Both the position numbers and the translations under genes were made by a program. The notes under the pieces are model-generated. The model was not told where the DNA came from. It worked only from the letters and a program-made list of their open reading frames with translations, and searched no databases. From Bacillota bacterium (GTDB lineage Bacteria; Bacillota; Clostridia; Christensenellales; CAG-138): DNA of 64,000 nt. The stretch lies in contig JAEWUO010000036.1 of the NCBI GenBank assembly GCA_023459335.1, forward strand, positions 46,023 through 110,022. The letters are read 5' to 3'. Shown piece after piece: positions 18,524 through 27,362 of this stretch (positions are counted from its first letter, which is position 1; every line of letters begins with the position of its first letter).

Positions 18524-18757
18524 ATGGAGGAACTCGTACGCTTTATCGCGAAAAACCTCGTCGACGAACCGGACTCCGTCGTGGTCGAGTCGCGCGAGGA
18601 AGGGGACACGGTCGTGATCTCCCTCTCCGTAGCGCCTGCCGACATGGGCAAGGTCATCGGCAGGCAGGGACGCATCGCCAAGGCGATCCGAACGGTCGTC
18701 AAGGCCGCGAGCGTCCGAGAAGACAAGAAATACATGGTGGATATCGTCGAGCAGTAA
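18524..18757 (+). CDS. khpA: KH-domain RNA-binding protein KhpA
   Basis: 77 residues, essentially one KH domain, with the GxxG loop in GKVIGRQGRIAKAIRTVVK. KhpA (YlqC) pairs with KhpB/Jag as a global RNA chaperone affecting cell length and division in Gram-positive bacteria. The ATG at 18524 is chosen; a GTG directly before it (18521) is equally placed relative to GAGG. It lies between rpsP and rimM, its usual position. Confidence 0.93.
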   Translation: MEELVRFIAKNLVDEPDSVVVESREEGDTVVISLSVAPADMGKVIGRQGRIAKAIRTVVKAASVREDKKYMVDIVEQ

Positions 18758-18809
18758 CGCGCGGCAATCCGCCGGTACCCGCGAAGCGAAGAAGTACCGA
18801 GGGAATAAA

Positions 18810-19331
18810 TTGAGGGCGAAGTATCTGCGCGTCGGCCAGATCGTCCGCGCGCACGGCGTGCACGGGGATGTGAAAATCATCCCGCTGACGGACGATCCTG
18901 TGCGGTTTCGCGCGTTGGAAACGGCATATCTCGAATCGACGACAGGCGCGTATGCGCCTGTTGCGGTAAAAAGCGCGCGCTTTCTGCCGGATGCGGTGCT
19001 GCTGCATCTTGAAGGATTCGACTCGGTGGAGCAGGCGGAGACGCTGAAAAACCGTTATCTCTGCGTCAGTCGGGAGAACGCGGTCAAACTCAACAGCGAC
19101 ACGTATTTCATCGCCGATTTAATCGGATGCGAGACGTTCGATACCAACGGTAAAGCGTACGGAAAAATCACCGATGTGCTGGAGACCGGCGCGAACGACG
19201 TTTACGAGATCGACGGCGGGAAGCTGCTCGTGCCCGCACTAAAAAAAGTGCTGCGCGAGGTGGACTTGGAAAACGGACGCATCGTTTTCGATGTGTCCGT
19301 ACTGGAGGAGGTCGGCTGTTTTGCGGATTGA
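18810..19331 (+). CDS. rimM: Ribosome maturation factor RimM
   Basis: 173 residues. N-terminal RimM barrel (LRVGQIVRAHGVHGDVKIIP) and C-terminal PRC barrel (DVLETGANDVYEIDGGKLLVPA). It acts in the maturation of the 30S head. Translation starts at TTG 18810 after CGAGGGA. Its 3' end overlaps trmD by 11 bp. Confidence 0.95.
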   Translation: MRAKYLRVGQIVRAHGVHGDVKIIPLTDDPVRFRALETAYLESTTGAYAPVAVKSARFLPDAVLLHLEGFDSVEQAETLKNRYLCVSRENAVKLNSDTYFIADLIGCETFDTNGKAYGKITDVLETGANDVYEIDGGKLLVPALKKVLREVDLENGRIVFDVSVLEEVGCFAD

Positions 19332-20040
19332 CATTCTCACGCTGTTTCCGGAGATGTTCTCCGGCGTACTCGGCGCGAGCATGCTCGGACGCGCGCAGGC
19401 CGGCGGCCTCATCGATATTCGCGTGCATGACATCCGCGCTTACACGGACAACAAGCATAAAAAAGCGGACGACTATCCCTTTGGCGGCGGTGCAGGCCTG
19501 ATCATGATGGCGCAGCCGATCTTCGACTGCATGGACGCAGTCCTGGAAGGCGGCAGCGCAAGGCGAATCCTCCTGACCCCGCGAGGGCGGACACTGAACC
19601 AGAAGATCGCGCGGGAACTGGCGGCGCAGGAGAGGCTCGTGCTGCTCTGCGGGCATTACGAAGGTGTGGACGAGCGTGTGATGCGCATCATCGATGACGA
19701 AATCTCCATCGGCGATTACGTGCTCACGGGCGGCGAGCTGCCCGCCATGGTGCTGACGGACTGCGTCAGCCGCCTGATTCCGGGCGTGCTCGGGAGCGAA
19801 GAAAGCGCGGCGGACGAATCGTTTACCGAGGATCTGCTGGAATATCCCCAGTATACTCGACCCGCGAACTTCCGTGGGATGGAAGTGCCGGAGATCCTTT
19901 TAAACGGACACCACGCGAAGATTCAGGCCTGGCGGCTGGAACAAGCGAGGCTTAAGACCGCGCTGAACCGTCCCGACCTGCTGCGGGAAAAAGCGGAAAA
20001 CGGCGAAGCGATCGAAGCGCCGGACAACGCCTGGCTGTAA
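19321..20040 (+). CDS. trmD: tRNA (guanine37-N1)-methyltransferase TrmD
   Basis: 239 residues, a SPOUT-class enzyme methylating G37 of tRNAs. The trefoil-knot cofactor-binding loops are seen as LLCGHYEGVDERV and GDYVLTGGELPAMV; DDYPFGGGAGLIM and PQYTRPANFRG are also present. The start is TTG at 19321 (LRIDILTLFPEMF), with GGAGGAGGT at 19304-19312, inside the end of rimM. Confidence 0.95.
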   Translation: MRIDILTLFPEMFSGVLGASMLGRAQAGGLIDIRVHDIRAYTDNKHKKADDYPFGGGAGLIMMAQPIFDCMDAVLEGGSARRILLTPRGRTLNQKIARELAAQERLVLLCGHYEGVDERVMRIIDDEISIGDYVLTGGELPAMVLTDCVSRLIPGVLGSEESAADESFTEDLLEYPQYTRPANFRGMEVPEILLNGHHAKIQAWRLEQARLKTALNRPDLLREKAENGEAIEAPDNAWL

Positions 20041-20073
20041 TCAGTTCATTCATACGGAGATGTAATATCGAAC

Positions 20074-20102
20074 GGCAATCCTGTTTGGGATTGTCTTGTT
20101 TT
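20074..20102 (+). terminator. Possible terminator after trmD
   Basis: GGCAATCC (20074-20081) pairs with GGATTGTC (20088-20095), 8 bp including one G-T, followed by TTGTTTT. The T-tract is interrupted. Confidence 0.5.
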
Positions 20103-20141
20103 GGATAAGGAGCGTGCCGGTGATTCGGCGCGGCAAACGGA

Positions 20142-21008
20142 ATGAAAAAGAATACAATCGGCACAATAGCCATGATCGGAACCGGCCTGCTCTGGAGCAT
20201 CGGCGGGATTTTCATAAAGCTGATTCCCTGGAATCCGCTCGCCATCGTCGGCCTTCGCGGGGCACTGGGCGGGCTCGTGATGTATATATACATGCGTGCG
20301 CGCGGAATCAGGCCGGCTGTGAACAAAGATACGCTGAAGATTGCCGTTGCGATGGCGGGGGTTTGCACCACATTCGTTGCGGCGAACAAACTCACGACCG
20401 CGGCGAACGCTATCGTGATCCAGTACTGCGCGCCGGTGTTCGTGCTTCTCTATATCGCGTTCGTGCAGAAAAAGAAGCTGCGTTCTCTGGATATCGCCGT
20501 GGTGCCGGTCACCGTGCTGGGCGTTTCGCTCTGCTTTATCGGGCAGATCGGAAACGGCCATCTTGCGGGCGATATCGTGGCGGTTGTTTCCAGCGTGTTC
20601 TTTGCGGGTATGTTCATTTTCAGCGAGGGCGTTTCCGATCAGACGCGCACGAACGGGATCATGCAGGGGCACTTTCTGAACGCGCTGATCGGGCTGCCCG
20701 TGCTGATCGTAACCCATCCCGTATTTTCAGGCACGACCATCCTCAGCATACTCGCGCTTGGCATTTTCCAGATCGGGATCGCGAACATCCTCTACAGCAT
20801 AGCGATGAAGAACGCGTCGATCCTGACCTGCTCGCTGCTCGCGGTACTGGAACCGCTGCTAAACCCCGTTTGGGTATTTCTCTTCGCGGGGGAAAATCCG
20901 GGGGAATGGTCGCTCATCGGCGGTGCGATCGTGATCGTGGCAATTACGCTCTGGTACGTGTACGACGCAAAGCACCCCGCGCCTCAGACGGAGCTAAAGG
21001 GCGCATAA
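20142..21008 (+). CDS. EamA/DMT superfamily transporter
   Basis: 288 residues with about ten hydrophobic segments in two repeated five-helix halves, as in drug/metabolite transporters of the EamA type; GLLWSIGGIFIKL opens the first half and AVLEPLLNPVWVFLFAGE is in the second. The substrate cannot be inferred. The gene is inserted between trmD and rplS, which are adjacent in many Bacillota. No clear ribosome binding site is visible directly upstream of the ATG. Confidence 0.85.
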   Translation: MKKNTIGTIAMIGTGLLWSIGGIFIKLIPWNPLAIVGLRGALGGLVMYIYMRARGIRPAVNKDTLKIAVAMAGVCTTFVAANKLTTAANAIVIQYCAPVFVLLYIAFVQKKKLRSLDIAVVPVTVLGVSLCFIGQIGNGHLAGDIVAVVSSVFFAGMFIFSEGVSDQTRTNGIMQGHFLNALIGLPVLIVTHPVFSGTTILSILALGIFQIGIANILYSIAMKNASILTCSLLAVLEPLLNPVWVFLFAGENPGEWSLIGGAIVIVAITLWYVYDAKHPAPQTELKGA

Positions 21009-21025
21009 ACACTGGCAAAAACAGC

Positions 21026-21054
21026 TTGCATTCAGATGGCGGCTGTGTTATAAT
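21026..21054 (+). promoter_or_regulatory. Sigma-A promoter for rplS
   Basis: TTGCAT (21026-21031) and TATAAT (21049-21054), 17-bp spacing. It separates rplS transcription from the transporter gene upstream. Confidence 0.85.
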
Positions 21055-21069
21055 CGCGTTCGTGACATC

Positions 21070-21107
21070 GGGCGGTCCTCTGTTCGGCATATGAAGTATG
21101 AACGCCT
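21070..21107 (+). promoter_or_regulatory. Candidate rplS leader hairpin
   Basis: GGGC (21070-21073) pairs with GCCT (21104-21107), GTT (21082-21084) with AAC (21101-21103), and CATA (21088-21091) with TATG (21097-21100). Together they give an interrupted stem with a 5'-side bulge in the ~75-nt leader. Bacillota rplS genes are known to carry an L19 leader; whether this one matches that family is untested. Confidence 0.4.
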
Positions 21108-21134
21108 GGCAAACTGAAAGGAGAATATTTCAAA

Positions 21135-21494
21135 ATGTCGAACATCATTCAGGAACTCGAAAAAGAGCAGCTCCGCACCGATCTTCCGGAGCTTGAGGTC
21201 GGCGACGCCGTCCGCGTATTTGTGAAGGTTATCGAAGGCAACCGCGAGCGTCTCCAGAACTTTGAAGGCGTCGTGATCAAGATTCAGGGCGGCGGTGTGC
21301 GCAAGAGCTTTACCGTCCGCCGCATTTCCTACGGCGTAGGCGTGGAAAGAACTTTCCCGTACAACAGCCCGCGCATCGGACGTATCGAACTCGTCCGCCA
21401 TGGCGTTGTCCGCCGCGCAAAGCTCTTCTATCTGCGCGACCTCTCCGGTAAAGCCGCAAAGATTCGCGAGCGCATCGAAGAGAAGAACAGCTGA
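21135..21494 (+). CDS. rplS: 50S ribosomal protein bL19
   Basis: 119 residues. Signature blocks are VGDAVRVFVKVIEGNRERLQ, FEGVVIKIQGGGVRKSFTVR (cited from the middle) and SYGVGVERTFPYNSPRIGRI. AAGGAGA lies upstream of ATG. It has its own promoter and a terminator. Confidence 0.97.
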   Translation: MSNIIQELEKEQLRTDLPELEVGDAVRVFVKVIEGNRERLQNFEGVVIKIQGGGVRKSFTVRRISYGVGVERTFPYNSPRIGRIELVRHGVVRRAKLFYLRDLSGKAAKIRERIEEKNS

Positions 21495-21514
21495 TCGAAA
21501 CAAAACAGGGATCC

Positions 21515-21547
21515 AACCCCTCTGCCCGATACGGCACCGGGGTTTTT
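21515..21547 (+). terminator. Intrinsic terminator after rplS
   Basis: AACCCC (21515-21520) pairs with GGGGTT (21539-21544), an inner GCC/GGC pair set continues the fold, and TTTTT follows at 21543-21547. Confidence 0.65.
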
Positions 21548-21568
21548 CCTTATTTGGAGGGATGAAAA

Positions 21569-22423
21569 ATGCCTGCCATCAACTGGTATCCGGGGCACAT
21601 GGCAAAAACGCGCCGTATGCTGCAGGAGAACCTGAAAATGATCGACGTGGTGGTCGAAATCCTTGACGCGCGCGCGCCGCTTGCTTCCCGCAACCCGGAT
21701 TTCGACGATCTCTTTTCCGGCAAGGCGCGGGTCGTGCTGCTCAATAAGAGCGACCTCGCGGATTCCAACACGACGAAGCGGTGGATTGCATATTACGCGA
21801 AAAAGGGCGTCGAAGCGGCGGGCGTTTCCGCAACCGGCGGATCGGCGAAAAAAACCGCGGTCGGCTTGATCGAAAAAGCCGCAAAACCCCGTGTAGACGC
21901 GATGAAGCTCAAAGGTGCGAATAAGACCGTCCGCTGCATGATCGCCGGCATCCCAAACGTCGGGAAGTCCACGCTTATCAACCGCATCGCCGGGCAGAGC
22001 CGAGCGGAAGTCGGCGATAAACCGGGTGTCACGCGCGGCAAGCAATGGGTAAAGATCACGCCATATCTGGAACTTATGGATACGCCCGGCATGCTCTGGC
22101 CAAAGCTGGAAGATCAGGCGCTGGCGAAGCACCTTGCCTTTTTAGGTTCGATCCGGGATGAAATCATGGATTCTGAAGAACTCGCGCTCGACCTGCTCGC
22201 GCTGTTGCAGGCGACGATGCCTTCGCAGCTGACCGACCGGTACGGCAAGCTCGCGGCGGATACACCGAAAGCGGAACTGCTGGAGGCGGTCTGCCGCAGC
22301 CGTGGTTTTCTGCTGCGCGGCGGCGAACTGGATACAGAGCGCGCCTCGCATGTGGTTCTGGACGAATTCCGCGCGGGTAAAATCGCGCGCATCACGCTGG
22401 AACTGCCGGAGACGGACGCATGA
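21569..22423 (+). CDS. rbgA: Ribosome biogenesis GTPase RbgA (YlqF)
   Basis: 284 residues, a circularly permuted GTPase: G4 (LNKSDL) comes before G1 (GIPNVGKSTLINRI) and G3 (DTPGML). The N-terminal MPAINWYPGHMAKTRRML block and the C-terminal helical domain are standard for RbgA. It acts late in 50S assembly. GGAGGGATG provides the ribosome binding site. It overlaps rnhB by 4 bp. Confidence 0.95.
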   Translation: MPAINWYPGHMAKTRRMLQENLKMIDVVVEILDARAPLASRNPDFDDLFSGKARVVLLNKSDLADSNTTKRWIAYYAKKGVEAAGVSATGGSAKKTAVGLIEKAAKPRVDAMKLKGANKTVRCMIAGIPNVGKSTLINRIAGQSRAEVGDKPGVTRGKQWVKITPYLELMDTPGMLWPKLEDQALAKHLAFLGSIRDEIMDSEELALDLLALLQATMPSQLTDRYGKLAADTPKAELLEAVCRSRGFLLRGGELDTERASHVVLDEFRAGKIARITLELPETDA

Positions 22424-23046
22424 GCCGGGTGCCGGAGTGCGAGCGGCTGGACAGGCTCTGCGAACCCGACCGCGCTTTCTGGGGACGGGATGGAATCATG
22501 CTCGCGGGCATGGACGAAGTCGGCCGGGGTCCGCTCGCGGGGCCGGTGGTCGCCTGCTGCGCCGCCATGCCGGAAACGCCGCTGATCGAGCACGTGAACG
22601 ATTCGAAAAAAGTGACCGGAAAGCGCAGGGAAGCGTTGTACCCCGTACTGGCAGATACCGCGCGGGGGTTTTCGCTCGGTTGGGTAGGACCGGATATGAT
22701 CGACGAGATGAACATATTGCAAGCGACAAAACTCGCCTTTCAGAAAGCATTTGAAGCTATGCCCATCCCGGTGACGGACGTGCTCGTCGATGCACTGCAA
22801 AACTTAAGAATCTCCGCGCGCCAGCATCCGATCGTTCACGGCGACGCGCTGAGTTACAGCATCGCCTGCGCGTCCATCCTAGCGAAAGTCGAGCGGGACC
22901 GGTACATGATAAAGCAGGACGCGCTGTATCCCCAGTACGGCTTTGCGAAGAACAAGGGCTACGGAACCGCGGAGCATATAGCCGCGCTGAAGAAATACGG
23001 GCCGTGCCCGATCCACCGCAGAAGCTTCATCGGGAGTTTTTTATGA
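22420..23046 (+). CDS. rnhB: Ribonuclease HII
   Basis: 208 residues. The catalytic acids are in AGMDEVGRGPLAGPVV; VNDSKKVTGKRRE, HGDALSYSIACASILAKVER (cited as two blocks) and YPQYGFAKNKGYGTAEH follow. Removes ribonucleotides and RNA primers from DNA. Overlaps both neighbours as ATGA, so it is translationally coupled to rbgA and yraN. Confidence 0.96.
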   Translation: MSRVPECERLDRLCEPDRAFWGRDGIMLAGMDEVGRGPLAGPVVACCAAMPETPLIEHVNDSKKVTGKRREALYPVLADTARGFSLGWVGPDMIDEMNILQATKLAFQKAFEAMPIPVTDVLVDALQNLRISARQHPIVHGDALSYSIACASILAKVERDRYMIKQDALYPQYGFAKNKGYGTAEHIAALKKYGPCPIHRRSFIGSFL

Positions 23047-23399
23047 GCACAACCTCGATCGGCAGAGACGCGGAGGCGCTCGCAAAAGCGTTTCTGGAAC
23101 AGAAGGGATATCTTTCGCTCTGCCAGAACTACCGAAGCGGACCCCGCGAGATCGATCTGATCATGCGCGACGGGGATACCGTCGTATTTATCGAGGTCAA
23201 GGCGCGCTCCCGCACGTACTATGGCACGCCCGCTGAATTTGTTACGCCCGCGAAACGAAAGCTGCTCACACTCGCCGCGCAGGCGTACTTAATGGAAGAG
23301 AACCTGCTTGATTCTTCCGCGCGGTTCGACGTGGTCGAAGTATATCTCGGCGGCGGGCGCGTCAACCACATTGAGAACGCGTTTGATGCGGCGGAATAG
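23043..23399 (+). CDS. YraN family (UPF0102) nuclease-like protein
   Basis: 118 residues of the YraN family with an endonuclease-like fold: GRDAEALAKAFLEQKGY, then the PD-(D/E)xK-like core REIDLIMRDGDTVVFIEVKAR. The cellular role is not settled. The start ATG at 23043 overlaps the rnhB stop; in-frame codons upstream lie inside rnhB. Confidence 0.9.
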   Translation: MSTTSIGRDAEALAKAFLEQKGYLSLCQNYRSGPREIDLIMRDGDTVVFIEVKARSRTYYGTPAEFVTPAKRKLLTLAAQAYLMEENLLDSSARFDVVEVYLGGGRVNHIENAFDAAE

Positions 23400-23453
23400 G
23401 ATTCGTATGTTTTCCTGACACAAAAATATCAAGTTCAGGCCGCATCTGCGCGA

Positions 23454-23481
23454 TTGAGCTTTTTTTCGTTTATGGTATACT
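23454..23481 (+). promoter_or_regulatory. Promoter for the glycosyltransferase-gtrA pair
   Basis: TTGAGC (23454-23459) and TATACT (23476-23481), 16-bp spacing, about 60 bp before the GTG start. Confidence 0.65.
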
Positions 23482-23540
23482 GTGTTGGAATTGACTGTGA
23501 TTGCTTTATAGATAAACTCTTTTTAAAGAAAGGCTTCGCT

Positions 23541-26500
23541 GTGCGAAAACGATTCATCGTCCTGCTGCTGATCTGCCTGCTGTGCGTTCCCGCTCTGGCG
23601 CTTGCCGAAAGCGGAGACGAACTGGCCGGCAGCGAACTGATCTACAACGGCGATTTCGCCATTTTCGCCGAAACCGCTGAGCTCCCCGCGGGATGGGAAC
23701 TCAACGCCTATCAAAACGATGCGTCCAGCGTCAGCGCGACGCTCTCGGAGGACGAGGACGGCGGAAAAACGATCCTGCTGACCAATCAGGTTGCCAACGA
23801 CTCGCGGCTGATCCAGCAGGTGCCCGTGCAGCCGAACACCGTGTACCGGCTCAGCGCGCAGATCCGGACAATCGACGTGCAGAACGGCACAGGCGCAAAT
23901 CTGTCCATCGATAATTTTCCGATCGACGGAACATATTGCTACTCTGAGAATCTATTCGGTTCTGAAACATGGAGAACGGTCTCGCTCTATTTCCGCACGG
24001 GCGAAGAGCAGACGGCGGTCAACGTTGCGCTGCGTCTCGGCGGCTACGGCACAACGGCGGTCGGCACGGCGGAGTATCGCGGCGTATCGCTGTTTGCGTG
24101 CGCTTCCACAGACGCGGCGGTCGTCGATCTTGCGACTGAAAACGGGACGGTTTCCAGCGTCTCTTCTTCGGCCGAAACGGAACAGGCCACCGTGAACGAC
24201 CCGCTGTATCTCGCCGTCGCGTTTACCATTGTATTTGCCGCGGCATTTATCTGGATCTATCGAAACGAGTTTCAGTACGAGTCCAATATGATTCAGCCTG
24301 TCGGCAAACCGCGGCTCGCGCTGATGATCATCCTGCTCGGTGCGTTCGTGGCCCGCGTCGCGCTGTCCATCGCATTTTTCGGCCACCCGACGGATATCAA
24401 CTGCTTCATGGCCTGGGGCAACATGGTACTCGACGGCACGCGCAACTTCTACACTTCCGGCGCGTTTGCGGATTATCCGCCGGGATATATGTACGTCTGC
24501 GGCGCGCTCTCCGGTCTCTGCCGTCTGTTGGACATCCCATACGGTTCGGACGGGATGGCGCTGCTCTTCAAAATGCCGTCCACGTTTGCGGATCTGGCGA
24601 CGGCGTATCTGCTCTACCGGCTGGCGAAAAAGAACGGCCTTGGGGAGAAGGGCGCGCTTTTCGTCGCGGGCGCGTTTGCGTTCTGCCCGCCTCTGATGTT
24701 CGTTTCCGGCGCATGGGGACAGATCGACTCGCTCCTCGCGCTGATGATCGTCGCGGTGTTCTATCTGCTGAAGAAGGATAAACGCATCCTCGCCGGCGCG
24801 ATCTACGGGCTCGCGATCCTGACGAAACCGCAGGCGCTGATGCTCGGCCCCGTACTCGCCGTGGCGTATATCGCGGATATTGTCGACGCGAAAGGCCGCC
24901 GGCTTTCTCGCTCGGCCGACACGCTGCTTGCGGTAATCGCTTCGCTTGTTGTGCTGCAGCTGCTTTCGCTGCCGTTTCAGGGTACGCAGCCCTGGAACTG
25001 GCTGATTCGGAAATACGCGGAAACCGCCGGATCCTATCATTACGCGTCGATCGAGGCGTTCAACTTCGCTTCGCTGCTCGGCTGGAACTGGAAATCCGCG
25101 GACGTACTGATCCTCGGTATTCCGTACCATCTCTTCGGCACGATCATGATCGGCCTGTCCGTCGTTTTTTCCTCCGCGCTGTACCTGCTCGGCAGAAAGC
25201 GGAGTCCCGGCGCGCTGTATCTTTCCGGCGCGATTGCGGTGATCCTGATCTTTACGTTCGGGCACTATATGCACGAGCGCTACATGCTTCCCGCGCTTTT
25301 GCTGCTGCTCATCGCTTACTTGTATTACCGGGACAGGCGGCTCCTTCTCGCGCTTGGAGGTATTTTTACAACCGCGTTTCTCAACGCGGCGTGCGCGTTC
25401 TATGTGGTCAACCATCAGGCGGCGCGCGGCCCGGTATATGAAATGATCACATTCTTCGGATCGCTCCTGACCGTCGCGTTCGCGGTCTGGCTGGCTTATC
25501 TCGCGACACAGATTCTGGCGTTCGGACGAATACCCGAACCGATCCGGAAAGCGGAAGTAAAACAGAAACGACTTCCGCGCCGTGTCTCGATTCTGCCCAA
25601 GCTGCCGACGGACAATAAACTGCACTATACCAAACGGGATATCTTGTATGTTCTTGCCATAACGCTCGTCTACGGCGTCGTCGCGCTTACAAACCTCGGT
25701 TCGACGAGTGCGCCGCAAACCTGCTGGTCTACGGCTCAGGCGGGCGAAAGCGTCACGGTCAGATTCGGCAAGGTGGAACACGTATCCGCCTACAGCGTAT
25801 TCGGCAATATCGATAACGGCGGCACGCTCCTTCTGGAAACGCCGGACGGATATACGGAAACGTTCGACCAGACCTATGACGACATGTTCCGCTGGAAAAA
25901 GGTGACGACGGATTTCGTGACGGACACCGTAACGCTCTCGCTCTACTCCGGCACGCTCAAGCTGAACGAAATCGCGTTTTACGACCTTGCGGGAAATCTG
26001 ATCCCGGTGCGAGCCGTCAATTCCACGGGGACGCAAGGCAATCTGATCGACGAGCAGAACACTGTCGCCGAACCGAGCTATTTTACAGGCATGTATTTCG
26101 ACGAGCTCTACCACGGGCGCACGGCGTATGAAAACCTGCATAACCTCACGCCATATGAAAACTCGCACCCGCCGTTGGGCAAGCTGTTCATCATGCTCGG
26201 CGTCTGGGCGTTCGGCATGACGCCCTTTGGCTGGCGCATCGTCGGCGCGCTGTTTGGCGTGGGTATGCTGCCGGTTCTTTATGCTTTCGGCAAGCGAATC
26301 TTCAAGGACTCCAATTACGCGCTTGTGCTGACGACGCTGTTTGCATTCGATTTCATGCACTTCACGCAGACGCGCATCGCGACCATCGACGTTTATTCGG
26401 TTTTCTTCATCCTGCTGATGTACTATTACATGTATCAGTACATTATGATGAACTTCTTTACGGACGGGCTGAAGAAAACGCTCAAACCGCTCGCGCTCTC

Positions 26501-27362
26501 TGGATTGTTCTTCGGCGTCGGCGCGGCCTGCAAGTGGACGAGCATCTATGCCGGCGCAGGGCTCGCGGTGCTCCTGTTCGGCTCGCTGATCGCGCGGTAT
26601 CTGGATTACTCGCAGGCCAACGCGCGCGACAACGACGCGGATAAAGCGCAAGTAAAAGATTTCTGGGAGCTCGCGGGGAAAACGCTCGCCTGGTGCGTGC
26701 TGTTCTTCATCGTGATACCGTGCGCGATCTATTTCGCGTCCTACACGCCGTATTATATTTACGAAGCGGGGCAGAATCCGGGATACGGGGTGTCCGGCAT
26801 GAAGGATACGTTCGTGAAGTATCAGGTGTTCATGTATAACTACCACTCGAATCTCAAGGCGACGCATCCGTATCAGTCGAGCTGGTACTCCTGGCCGTTT
26901 ACGGTAAAGCCGATGTGGTATTATTACAACTCCTATATCGCGCCGGAGAAGGTTTCCACGCTCAGCGCTTCCGGCAATCCCGCCGTCTGGTGGGTCAGTT
27001 CGCTCGGCGCCGCAGCGCTCCTCTGGGCGCGTCTGAGCAGGCGGATCGCGCCCGACCGTGCGATGCAGGTGTTTACCGTCGGCGTTCTGGCGAACTATTT
27101 GCCGTGGGTTCTGGTGACGCGCTGCACGTTTATCTATCATTTCTTCGCGACGGTGCCGTTTATCCTGATGGCGACAGTATACGGACTGCAGAAACTGGAG
27201 CGGAAGTACCGCGACCTAAACTTCGTCAAGTGGGCCTGGGTCGGGTTTGCGGTCCTGTTCTTCATCCTGCTGTATCCGGGGCTTTCGGGTCTGCCGGTGC
27301 CCAGCGGCTGGGCGTCGTTTATTGCAAAATTACCGGGAGGGAAGCTGATGTATGGAGCGTAA
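23541..27362 (+). CDS. Large two-module GT-C (PMT/GT39-like) membrane glycosyltransferase
   Basis: 1273 residues. Order of parts: a signal peptide (VRKRFIVLLLICLLCVPALA), an extracytoplasmic carbohydrate-binding-like beta domain (GSELIYNGDFAIF, about 30-200), and a first multi-span GT-C module (about 215-670; PTDINCFMAWGN near the first loop and FADYPPGYMYVCG). Next comes a second beta domain resembling a discoidin/galactose-binding fold (about 715-840; FGKVEHVSAYSVFGNIDN, LKLNEIAFYD). A PMT-type module runs to the C-terminus (FDELYHGRTAYENLH, NSHPPLGKLFIMLGVWAFGM, TRIATIDVYSVFF, GAACKWTSIYAG). GTG 23541 is chosen because GAAAGG lies 7 nt upstream and the signal peptide begins there. Likely lipid-linked sugar transfer to an exported acceptor; acceptor unknown. 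It overlaps gtrA by 11 bp. Confidence 0.82.
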   Translation: MRKRFIVLLLICLLCVPALALAESGDELAGSELIYNGDFAIFAETAELPAGWELNAYQNDASSVSATLSEDEDGGKTILLTNQVANDSRLIQQVPVQPNTVYRLSAQIRTIDVQNGTGANLSIDNFPIDGTYCYSENLFGSETWRTVSLYFRTGEEQTAVNVALRLGGYGTTAVGTAEYRGVSLFACASTDAAVVDLATENGTVSSVSSSAETEQATVNDPLYLAVAFTIVFAAAFIWIYRNEFQYESNMIQPVGKPRLALMIILLGAFVARVALSIAFFGHPTDINCFMAWGNMVLDGTRNFYTSGAFADYPPGYMYVCGALSGLCRLLDIPYGSDGMALLFKMPSTFADLATAYLLYRLAKKNGLGEKGALFVAGAFAFCPPLMFVSGAWGQIDSLLALMIVAVFYLLKKDKRILAGAIYGLAILTKPQALMLGPVLAVAYIADIVDAKGRRLSRSADTLLAVIASLVVLQLLSLPFQGTQPWNWLIRKYAETAGSYHYASIEAFNFASLLGWNWKSADVLILGIPYHLFGTIMIGLSVVFSSALYLLGRKRSPGALYLSGAIAVILIFTFGHYMHERYMLPALLLLLIAYLYYRDRRLLLALGGIFTTAFLNAACAFYVVNHQAARGPVYEMITFFGSLLTVAFAVWLAYLATQILAFGRIPEPIRKAEVKQKRLPRRVSILPKLPTDNKLHYTKRDILYVLAITLVYGVVALTNLGSTSAPQTCWSTAQAGESVTVRFGKVEHVSAYSVFGNIDNGGTLLLETPDGYTETFDQTYDDMFRWKKVTTDFVTDTVTLSLYSGTLKLNEIAFYDLAGNLIPVRAVNSTGTQGNLIDEQNTVAEPSYFTGMYFDELYHGRTAYENLHNLTPYENSHPPLGKLFIMLGVWAFGMTPFGWRIVGALFGVGMLPVLYAFGKRIFKDSNYALVLTTLFAFDFMHFTQTRIATIDVYSVFFILLMYYYMYQYIMMNFFTDGLKKTLKPLALSGLFFGVGAACKWTSIYAGAGLAVLLFGSLIARYLDYSQANARDNDADKAQVKDFWELAGKTLAWCVLFFIVIPCAIYFASYTPYYIYEAGQNPGYGVSGMKDTFVKYQVFMYNYHSNLKATHPYQSSWYSWPFTVKPMWYYYNSYIAPEKVSTLSASGNPAVWWVSSLGAAALLWARLSRRIAPDRAMQVFTVGVLANYLPWVLVTRCTFIYHFFATVPFILMATVYGLQKLERKYRDLNFVKWAWVGFAVLFFILLYPGLSGLPVPSGWASFIAKLPGGKLMYGA

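Noticed and set aside
23952..27140. A 1062-codon open frame on the minus strand opposite the glycosyltransferase
   Set aside because: It is the complement-frame shadow of a GC-rich gene with clear domains on the + strand; its product is Arg/Glu/His-rich with no recognisable motif.
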